From: Eubacteriales bacterium
GTDB taxonomy: Bacteria; Bacillota; Clostridia; Christensenellales; SZUA-584
Direction: 5' to 3'
Assembly (NCBI GenBank): GCA_028711205.1
Contig: JAQTSP010000077.1
Location: 3,794-10,095, forward strand
Length of the DNA: 6,302 bases
Shown: piece after piece, positions 1 to 6,000 of the stretch
Numbering within the stretch: position 1 is the stretch's first letter
Layout: every line of letters begins with the position of its first letter
Program-made: the position numbers and the translations under genes
The notes under the pieces: model-generated
What the model was told of the DNA's origin: nothing
The model's database searches: none
The model's input: the letters and a program-made list of their open reading frames with translations, nothing else

Positions 1-1
1 G

Positions 2-814
2 GCGTTTTTGATATCCACACCGCAAACGGGCGTCGATTCGATTATTGCGACGTTTGGGCTTATGGGCGCGGTATTCGCGGTATACCGGCCGGTCGCTGCG
101 TTTATCTCGGGCGCGGCCGGCGGCGCTTTGATACAAAAGATCGCGGGGAACAGAACAATTGAAGGGGAGGCCTCCTGCGCCGCCGACGGCCAAATGTGCG
201 GCTGCGCGGAGGAGGCCGCTGCGAAACCGTCGCTTGCGGCGCGTATTAAAAGCATGGCGCGTTACGCGTTCGTCGAATTCGTCGACGACATATCCATCCA
301 TTTTATAATCGGTGTGGCGGCGGCGGCGGCGATCACGATGATCATACCGGCCGGCTTTTTTGACAGCATCAACCTGGGATCGGGGATACAGGGTATGCTC
401 CTTATGCTTGCCGTCGGGTTTCCGATGTATATCTGCTCGACGTCGTCGATACCCATCGCGGTCGCGCTGATGATCAAGGGCATCAGCCCGGGTGCGGCGT
501 TTGTGTTTTTGTTCGCAGGCCCTGCGACCAACGCGGCGTCGATGGCTGTTCTCGCAAAAAAGCTGGGTAAAAAGACGATGGTGGCATACCTTGCGGTGAT
601 GGCGGTCTGCGCGGTCGGTTTCGGGCTGCTTCTCGACGCGTTGATCCGCTGGTTTGCTCTGCCCATGCCTGAATTCGGCGCAGCGGCGATCCAATACGGC
701 GCGGGCCCGCTTCAGACCGCCGCCGGCATCGTTTTTGGCGTCATACTGCTGCGCAGCATCGCCGCGAAGCTGATCAGGCGGATAAGATCAAAAAAGACAC
801 CGCCGGTATGCTGA
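2..814 (+). CDS. SO_0444/COG0701-family metal-efflux-type permease, 5'-truncated
   Basis: This is the C-terminal portion of a polytopic membrane permease of the COG0701/DUF318 type, whose SO_0444 subgroup is linked to Cu/Zn efflux. The frame is open from base 2 (A-F-L-I-S-T-P-Q-T-G-V-D-S) and ISTPQTGVDS is a conserved internal family motif. The TTG at 8 is therefore not a start; the gene begins upstream of the window. Residue numbers here count the TTG codon as 1. Hydrophobic segments lie near 15-42, 98-116, 128-155, 163-181, 192-216 and 236-254. The second half carries the matching family motif YICSTSSIPIAVALM (141-155) followed by GPATNAAS (171-178). Between the halves, a loop holds Cys57, Cys64 and Cys66, a plausible metal-binding cluster. 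The C-terminus is basic. The next gene starts 43 nt downstream with no visible terminator between. The family assignment is fairly sure; the substrate is inferred. Confidence 0.85.
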   Translation, partial: AFLISTPQTGVDSIIATFGLMGAVFAVYRPVAAFISGAAGGALIQKIAGNRTIEGEASCAADGQMCGCAEEAAAKPSLAARIKSMARYAFVEFVDDISIHFIIGVAAAAAITMIIPAGFFDSINLGSGIQGMLLMLAVGFPMYICSTSSIPIAVALMIKGISPGAAFVFLFAGPATNAASMAVLAKKLGKKTMVAYLAVMAVCAVGFGLLLDALIRWFALPMPEFGAAAIQYGAGPLQTAAGIVFGVILLRSIAAKLIRRIRSKKTPPVC

Positions 815-857
815 AACCGTAGCCGAGGCGGAGGAATAAACTGACGAGGAGGTCTGT

Positions 858-2078
858 ATGAGTCAAGTAACCGTATATCCGGGGCAGGCGAACGGCGTGA
901 TCGCGGCGCCGCCGTCGGTCGGCGAGGGGCTACGCGCGCTTGTGACAGCGGCGCTTACACAAAAAAGCGTACACGGCGCGGGTGGCAGCGCGGATGTTCT
1001 GACGATGCTGGGCGGACTGAAAGCGCTCGGCGCGGCCTGTCGGCAGGAGGGCGAAACGATCGTGTTTTACCGGCCGCCGGCACCATGCGAGGCAAGAATC
1101 GGCTGCGGACGGTCGCGCGATGCTTTTTGTTTTCTGCTGGCGCTGTGCCTTGGTATGGGCGGAAGATATACTTTTGTCGTTGAGGCGCCTGACAAAGAGA
1201 TGGCAGGCATACAGCTTTTTCTTAAACAGCAGGAGATCGATTATTCGGTAAGCGGCACACGCCTTTATATCTGCGGCAAAATCAAATCAAAAAAAATTGA
1301 GATAAGCGGCAACATCATGCCCGAATTGGTAAGCGGCCTGCTGCTCGCGCTGCCGCTGATGGATGGCGCGGCCGTGCGCGCGCCTGACGATGCGTATCTG
1401 CGCCTGACGCGGGATATTATGGCTAGGTACGGGCAAATCATTTCGCCCGCGCCGGAGTATTCGCTGACAGAACGCCGCGACGTGCCGATCGATTGTGGCT
1501 GCCGTATCGGCGGCGACTGCGGCATCGCTTCATATTATCTGCTTGCGGGGCTGATGTCGGGCCGCGTCGGCGTAACAGGGCTCCTGTATGACAGCGTACA
1601 GCCGGAGAGACGTGCTGTGGCACTGCTGAAAGAAAAAACATCGGGTATAGAGGACTTAAATGGTGCGGTGTTCGCCAAAAAGAGCCGTATAGCCTGCTTT
1701 GACGCCGATGCGCAGGAGTTTGCAGCCGCCGTGCCCATGCTGATCGCGATGTTTTGCGGCGGAAGCGGAAAATGTGTGATAAAAAACGCCGATAAGCTGC
1801 AAAATAGAGACAAAGCCGCCGTGACGGGCGCGGTCCGCGCGTTTGGCGGTATCGGCGCGGACATTGCCCGTCACGGCGGCGATATCGCGATCGAGGGCAG
1901 GAAAAAGCTGTTTGGCGGCGCATCAGGTTCTTTTGGCGACGCGCGCATCGCCATGGCGCTTGCCGTTGCCGCGCTGCGCTGTGAGACCGCGGTCACGATC
2001 GACGACGCCGGTGCCGTATCGGCGGTAGCCCCTGATTTTTTCAGAAAGCTTTCGGCGCTGGGTATTCTTATACAATAA
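858..2078 (+). CDS. AroA-like (EPSP synthase fold) protein with degenerate active site
   Basis: The 406-residue product aligns over its whole length with 3-phosphoshikimate 1-carboxyvinyltransferase (about 427 residues in E. coli), which joins PEP to shikimate-3-phosphate. Start: ATG preceded by GAGGAGG with a 5-nt gap. Family landmarks are recognisable but altered (E. coli numbering, my alignment by eye). The PGSKS loop is PPSVG (18-22), so Lys22 is Val21, while Arg27 is kept as Arg26. GNAGTAMR is GRSRDAFC (84-91), losing Asn94, Gly96 and Arg100. SSQ is MPE (154-156). Asp313 is replaced by Glu286. KETDR is RDKAA (317-321), losing Arg344. DHR is DAR (361-363), so Arg386 is kept. Lys411 is Ala389. 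Preserved scaffold includes VSGLLLALPL (158-167), ARIAMALAVAAL (362-373) and PDFFRKLSALG (392-402). MurA is unlikely because its catalytic motifs are absent. It is probably not a working EPSP synthase; its real role is unknown. The next gene starts 15 nt downstream. Confidence 0.85.
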   Translation: MSQVTVYPGQANGVIAAPPSVGEGLRALVTAALTQKSVHGAGGSADVLTMLGGLKALGAACRQEGETIVFYRPPAPCEARIGCGRSRDAFCFLLALCLGMGGRYTFVVEAPDKEMAGIQLFLKQQEIDYSVSGTRLYICGKIKSKKIEISGNIMPELVSGLLLALPLMDGAAVRAPDDAYLRLTRDIMARYGQIISPAPEYSLTERRDVPIDCGCRIGGDCGIASYYLLAGLMSGRVGVTGLLYDSVQPERRAVALLKEKTSGIEDLNGAVFAKKSRIACFDADAQEFAAAVPMLIAMFCGGSGKCVIKNADKLQNRDKAAVTGAVRAFGGIGADIARHGGDIAIEGRKKLFGGASGSFGDARIAMALAVAALRCETAVTIDDAGAVSAVAPDFFRKLSALGILIQ

Positions 2079-2093
2079 TATGGAGAAAGCAGT

Positions 2094-2363
2094 ATGGATA
2101 CGCTTGACAGATTGGCAAAAATGGCAGGCCGCCTGGATGAAAGGATTATCGGTCTCTTTGAAAAACGCATGAGTTTAACAAGAGAGGCCGCCGGGTATAA
2201 GAAAAAGCACGGCATCAGGGCGGACAAGAAAAAGGCGGACATTGGAGGTATCGTGACTGATACCGCGTGTGATATTGAAGTGATAGAGTATACGGAAGGG
2301 CTTATCATGTATATTCATGCTGTATCAAAGAAGCTTGAAAGCAAGATTTTAAAGAAAAAATGA
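2094..2363 (+). CDS. small AroQ-type chorismate mutase-like protein, catalytic residues partly lost
   Basis: The 89-residue, all-helical product has the length and pattern of the AroQ chorismate mutase domain, which converts chorismate to prephenate as an intertwined dimer. The family core is visible as LDERIIGLFEKRMSLTREAAGYKK (14-37). Compared with E. coli P-protein residues, Arg28 is kept (Arg25), Lys39 is kept (Lys36) and Gln88 aligns with Glu82. Arg11 is replaced by Ala8. The usual D-x-x-RE segment reads DKKKA (44-48), so Arg51 is Lys47 and Glu52 is Ala48. Loss of Arg11 and Glu52 argues against ordinary mutase activity. Start: ATG preceded by GGAGAAAG with about 4 nt spacing, 15 nt after the AroA-like stop, so the two are very likely co-transcribed. 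The gene is more A-rich than its neighbour. Fold assignment is likely; function is uncertain. Confidence 0.75.
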   Translation: MDTLDRLAKMAGRLDERIIGLFEKRMSLTREAAGYKKKHGIRADKKKADIGGIVTDTACDIEVIEYTEGLIMYIHAVSKKLESKILKKK

Positions 2364-2401
2364 TTTTTTATAAAATAATTACAAAAAATTAACATTAGTT
2401 G
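2364..2401 (+). other. AT-rich gap between the aro-like genes and the leader promoter
   Basis: This short A/T-dominated stretch separates the end of the chorismate-mutase-like gene from the -35 box. I see no GC-rich stem followed by a U tract, so no intrinsic terminator for the upstream genes is evident. Some read-through into the riboswitch leader is possible. Confidence 0.5.
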
Positions 2402-2430
2402 TTGACATTTAGAACCATAAGTATTATAAT
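2402..2430 (+). promoter_or_regulatory. consensus sigma-A promoter of the riboswitch leader
   Basis: TTGACA at 2402-2407 and TATAAT at 2425-2430 are both perfect matches to the housekeeping consensus with a 17-bp spacer. Transcription would start near 2437, about 50 nt before the first aptamer. The leader to the start codon at 3041 would then be roughly 600 nt. With such a strong promoter, control presumably rests on the downstream riboswitches. Confidence 0.88.
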
Positions 2431-2488
2431 ACCCCCAAACTTAATAGTTTATCGTTATTGTATTCATACTATATTTATACTACTATTT

Positions 2489-2575
2489 GAGGCAAACCCG
2501 CGGCCGCGTTCCCAGAGAGCGTGGACGCAAAGCATGAAGTCCAAGGCTGTATAGCTGCGATTGTTCGGCTGCCTC
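2489..2575 (+). promoter_or_regulatory. c-di-GMP-I (GEMM-I) riboswitch aptamer, unit 1
   Basis: The two signature strands of the GEMM-I aptamer are present: GGCAAAC at 2491-2497 and GGACGCAAAGC at 2523-2533. The outer helix is GAGGCA (2489-2494) with TGCCTC (2570-2575). The second arm starts with GAA/TTC (2536-2538 with 2564-2566) and GTC/GAT (2539-2541 with 2559-2561), leaving a two-base bulge, and ends in a short GGCT-GTAT-AGCT hairpin. The first arm is unusual: it is about 10 nt longer than in units 2 and 3, contains GCGGCCGC, and has no GNRA tetraloop. The base before GCAAAC is G, as in c-di-GMP sensors of this family. Confidence 0.85.
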
Positions 2576-2595
2576 TAGGTAGGGCAGCTGTTTTT
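2566..2595 (+). terminator. intrinsic terminator of riboswitch unit 1
   Basis: The stem CGGCTGCC (2566-2573) pairs with GGCAGCTG (2583-2590) with one G-U pair, and TTTTT follows at 2591-2595. The 5' arm shares bases 2570-2573 with the 3' strand of the aptamer's outer helix, so the two structures exclude each other. This geometry suggests ligand-dependent antitermination. The U tract is short, so the terminator may be moderate. Confidence 0.75.
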
Positions 2596-2611
2596 GTCTA
2601 TAGTATGGGTC

Positions 2612-2737
2612 CTTTGAAAAGGGCAAACATGCCAAAAGGCATGGACGCAAAGCATGAAATCTAAGTCCGGTATACAGTGCTGATCAACTTGCGATTATGC
2701 AGTAAAAGAATCGGATATGATGGTTCGGCCGCCAAAG
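2612..2737 (+). promoter_or_regulatory. c-di-GMP-I (GEMM-I) riboswitch aptamer, unit 2
   Basis: Signature strands are GGCAAAC at 2622-2628 and GGACGCAAAGC at 2643-2653. The first arm is a perfect 6-bp stem, CATGCC (2628-2633) with GGCATG (2638-2643), closed by an AAAA loop instead of the usual GNRA. The second arm shows GAA/TTC (2656-2658 with 2724-2726), a GG bulge, ATC/GAT (2659-2661 with 2719-2721), the classical tetraloop-receptor strands CTAAG (2661-2665) and TATG (2716-2719), and TCCG/CGGA (2666-2669 with 2712-2715). Its distal loop is long (about 42 nt). The outer helix may be GGC/GCC extended by CTTTG (2612-2616) with CAAAG (2733-2737). The base before GCAAAC is G. Confidence 0.88.
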
Positions 2738-2760
2738 AGGTTTATTTTGGCGGCTTTTTT
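2728..2760 (+). terminator. intrinsic terminator of riboswitch unit 2
   Basis: A perfect 9-bp stem, GCCGCCAAA (2728-2736) with TTTGGCGGC (2746-2754), is followed by six T at 2755-2760. This is the most canonical of the three terminators. Its 5' arm overlaps the bases proposed for the 3' side of aptamer 2's outer helix, so aptamer folding should compete with termination. Confidence 0.9.
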
Positions 2761-2763
2761 GAT

Positions 2764-2880
2764 TTCCGGGGTTCCCGGCGATACCCAAGGGGGGTAGACT
2801 CCGTAAAGCATCGTTGGCCCGGGGCACCAAAAAAGACGCGAAGCTGCCTGGTAGATGGCAGAAGTTAACCATATGTTGGT
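2764..2880 (+). other. structured leader segment of unknown type between riboswitch units 2 and 3
   Basis: This GC-rich stretch holds several possible helices: CCGGG/CCCGG (2766-2770 with 2774-2778), CGAT/ATCG (2779-2782 with 2810-2813), CTGCC/GGCAG (2845-2849 with 2857-2861) and CACCAA/TTGGTG (2825-2830 with 2875-2880). GACGCGAAGC at 2835-2844 differs by one base from the GEMM core GACGCAAAGC, and GTAAAGC lies 32 nt before it, the same spacing as in unit 1. It may be a decayed fourth aptamer or another RNA element. I recognise no known riboswitch class. The open frame through it has no coding support. Confidence 0.4.
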
Positions 2881-2967
2881 GAAAAGCAAACCCGTGCGAA
2901 AGCCGGGGACGCAAAGCATGAAGTCTAAATTCGGCGCAAGATGTGCCGGATAGGACGGTTCGGCCGC
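2881..2967 (+). promoter_or_regulatory. GEMM-I riboswitch aptamer, unit 3, with A before GCAAAC
   Basis: Signature strands are AGCAAAC at 2885-2891 and GGACGCAAAGC at 2907-2917. The first arm ends in a GAAA tetraloop (2898-2901) closed by GC pairs. The second arm shows GAA/TTC (2920-2922 with 2959-2961), a GG bulge, GTC/GAC (2923-2925 with 2954-2956), receptor-like CTAAA and TAGG, and TTCGGC/GCCGGA (2930-2935 with 2945-2950). The outer helix is not obvious. The base before GCAAAC is A2885; in this family an A at the ligand-contacting position (G20 in V. cholerae Vc2) is associated with binding of 3',3'-cGAMP or relaxed specificity. That alignment is from memory and moderately sure. Confidence 0.85.
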
Positions 2968-2992
2968 CTCAAATACTTGAGCGCGGTTTTTT
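2964..2992 (+). terminator. intrinsic terminator of riboswitch unit 3
   Basis: CCGCCTCAA (2964-2972) pairs with TTGAG-C-GCGG (2977-2986) with one bulged C and a four-base loop, and six T follow at 2987-2992. It starts within the conserved GTTCGGCCGCC segment at the 3' end of the aptamer, as in unit 2. It is the last barrier before the start codon at 3041. Confidence 0.85.
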
Positions 2993-3026
2993 ATTTTAAA
3001 AAAATGTAAAATACGACGGAGAAATG

Positions 3027-3033
3027 AAAGGAG
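3027..3033 (+). promoter_or_regulatory. ribosome binding site fixing the surface-protein start
   Basis: AAAGGAG lies 7 nt upstream of the ATG at 3041. It selects this start, which directly precedes a clear signal peptide, over the ATG at 3024, which is in another frame. Confidence 0.88.
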
Positions 3034-3040
3034 TCGTGTC

Positions 3041-6000
3041 ATGAGAAAGAAGAGGATTTTATTTGTATTATTGGTTGTAATGATGCTGACCAGTATGTTT
3101 ACAACAACTGCTTTAGCGGCAGCCCATACTGTTACGTATAACGGAAACGGTGCAACGTCGGGGGACGTACCGGTAGACAACAATACGTATAACAACAATC
3201 AATGGGTTACTGTGCTGGGCAACACCGGCGGCTTGGCAAAGACGGACTATGCGTTTGCGGGCTGGACCAAAAATTCAGACGGAAGCGGTACGGTGTATAA
3301 TGCGGGCGAATCATTCAAAATGGGGAACAGCGATGTGACCCTGTATGCGAAGTGGGTGCAGTATACCCTGACGATTGACATGGAAGGGGATGGCGACGGC
3401 ACGGTCACGAAGGATCCGAACCAGAGCTTGTACGCTCCCGGTACTGTTGTATCGCTGAGTGCGACGCCTGATGCCGACTCCACATTCAGAGGGTTTTACA
3501 CGACCCGTTCGGGAAATTCCTGGTCAGGCTATACCTATTCCGGTGAGTTGGATCCTGCACAGGTCACGATGGACAGCAATAAAACAATATATGCTGTGTT
3601 CGATGAGAAAGCGACCTATACCCTGACAATTGACATGGAAGGGGATGGCAGCGGTATGGTCACGAAGGATCCGGATCAAACCTTGTACGATTCCGGTACT
3701 GTTGTATCGCTGAGTGCGACGCCTGATACCGGCTCAACTTTCAGAGGGTTTTATACGACTCGTACATGGAACGGTTGGCCAGACTACGATTATACCTATT
3801 CCGGTGAGTTGGATCCGGCCGAAGTTACGATGGACAGCAACAAGACGATATATGCGGTGTTCGATGAGGTGTATTACTTTAACCATATCGATGTTCGCGT
3901 GGCTGGGTCGCTGACCATTGACTATCAGATAGACGGCGTATCAGAACCCGATTATCCGATGCTGCTCGACGTAACGACATCGAATGTCACGGGCAGCTAT
4001 ACGGTAGGCGGCGTCACAACTCAGGTAACCAACTTTTCATATGTCCCCGGTTCGGGCGATGCCGACGAGTGGCGTGCGCTGGGATTATCGTTCCCCTGGC
4101 CTGATTCGATCACCATCAACGCAACGCTGACGGTGACGAGCAGCGGAGAGTATTTCGGGGATACTTTCTCGTTCAGCAAAACGTACACAGGGAGCGGGCT
4201 CCAGACGGCTTATGATAATTGCCCCGGCTCAGAATCGGCTGGAACGAAAGGTTTTGATTTTGACCTGGATGCAGAAGACGTTGAGAACATCATAACAAAC
4301 ACCGTCACGTTCGAAACGTCGACGGGCGGCACGATTGACGGCGGCACCGAGGATATCGTTCATTCGGGTTTACTCGACGGAAGCGATTGCCCGACGCCCC
4401 CGGCCGTCAGCGCTGATTCAGGCTATAATTTCGCCGGATGGTCCAAGAATGGCGGTGCCACGCTGTATACTTCGGACGAAGTAAATGCGATGACGATCAA
4501 CGCGGATACCACATTTACGGCGACTTTTGAAGAGCAGCTCGAATTCAGGGTTCAAAATTTCAACGGCCTCGGCGGGGACCATGGATACATACAGGTAACA
4601 TATGACGGAGTTTCTGTCGATTTGGATTATGGCGAGGAACATACATTTATATACGACAGTAGTGCGGGAGATGTTGTGGCCGATTTTGTACCCGATACGG
4701 GATGGGCATTCAATTATTATGTTATTCAAAATGGTGCAACACATATTTCCGATGATCCCGATTATATTGACCCATCCTCTTACGCAGGTGAAGATGGCGC
4801 TAATAATATGATAAAACTGAATCCGAAATGGAAATGCACCACTATGAGCGTCACGGGTTATGAGGACGTGTATGACGGGCAGCAGCACAGCGTGACAGTT
4901 TCCGGCACGGAGACGGGCGATGTGATCACCTACAGCACGGACGGCGGCACAACATACGACAGCACACAGCCATATTATACTGATGTGAACGCACCCAGCG
5001 GTGCTGAAGTGTATGTGAAGGTCGAGAGGGAAGGCGATGAGATCTTTGCCGGTTCGGCCGTTGTGAAAATTACACCGGCAGAGCTGACAGTGACGGCGGA
5101 CAACAAGTCTGTCACATACGGCGATGCGGCGCCAACCTATACGGCGTCTTACAGCGGCTTTGTGGCAGGCGAAGATGACACCGTCTTGACGGGAGCGCCG
5201 TCGCTGAATTGCACATACACCGCAGGAGATGACGCGGGTACCTATACCATCACGGCGGGTGCGGGTACTCTGGCAGCTACGAACTACACGTTCAGCTGCG
5301 TGAACGGAACACTGACGGTGGGCAAGGCGGCCTTGACGGTGACGGCGGACAATAAGTATATCACATACGGCGATGCGGCGCCGACCTATACGGCGACATA
5401 CAGCGGGTTTATCACGGGCGACGATAGCACGGTGCTGACAGGTGAACCGTCGCTGACCTGCCCCTACACTGTCGGACATAACGCAGGAACCGATATCATC
5501 ACGGCGGGTGCGGGTACTCTGGCAGCCACGAACTATACGTTCAGCTGCGTGAACGGAACGCTGATAATCGGCAAAGCGCCGATGACGATAACAGCGGTTA
5601 ACAAGATCACAATATATGGAAGCCCAGCACCTGGGTTCTCGGTTTCCTATAGCGGATTCCTTTGTGGCGACACTTCGTTTGACATCTATGGAACGGCACA
5701 TTATGCATGCAGCTATACGGTAGGCGATAATGCCGGAAACTATACAATCACGCCGAGCGGACTGTGGTCTGACAACTACGCGATCACGTTCGCGGACGGG
5801 ACGCTGACGGTCAGACAGAAAGATTTGGTGGTCAGGGCAGATAATAAGAGCACGGCATACGGCAGCGCAGCACCTTCATTCACGGTGTCGTACAACGGGT
5901 TTATCACGGGCGACGACAGCACGGTGCTGACAGGTGAACCGTCGCTGACCTGCCCCTACACTGCCGGAGATGACGCAGGCACCTATACCATTACAGCGGG

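Noticed and set aside
8..10. TTG as the start codon of the permease
   Set aside because: The frame is open to the window edge and the following residues are an internal family motif, so the true start is outside.
858..2078. MurA (UDP-GlcNAc enolpyruvyl transferase) instead of AroA-like
   Set aside because: The order of motifs and the C-terminal DxR-IAMALAVA and PDFFRKLSALG segments fit AroA, and the MurA catalytic loop is absent.
2341..2385. Terminator after the chorismate-mutase-like gene
   Set aside because: Only A and T runs that form a weak A/T stem are present; there is no GC-containing hairpin.
2677..2868. Short + strand open frame inside the leader
   Set aside because: It starts inside aptamer 2, runs through terminator 2 and has no ribosome binding site or protein-like pattern.
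2764..2880. c-di-GMP-II riboswitch or group I intron piece
   Set aside because: I could not find the conserved strands of either; the segment is left as unknown.
2695..3198. Minus-strand open frame across the leader and the start of the surface gene
   Set aside because: It is antisense to two RNA elements and a signal peptide, and shows no family features.
4418..5701. A 427-codon open frame on the minus strand opposite the surface protein
   Set aside because: It lies antisense to a continuous repeat-coding frame with a clear signal peptide and domains. Its product is rich in Arg, Cys and His without recognisable domains, and it exists because the repeats have biased codon use.
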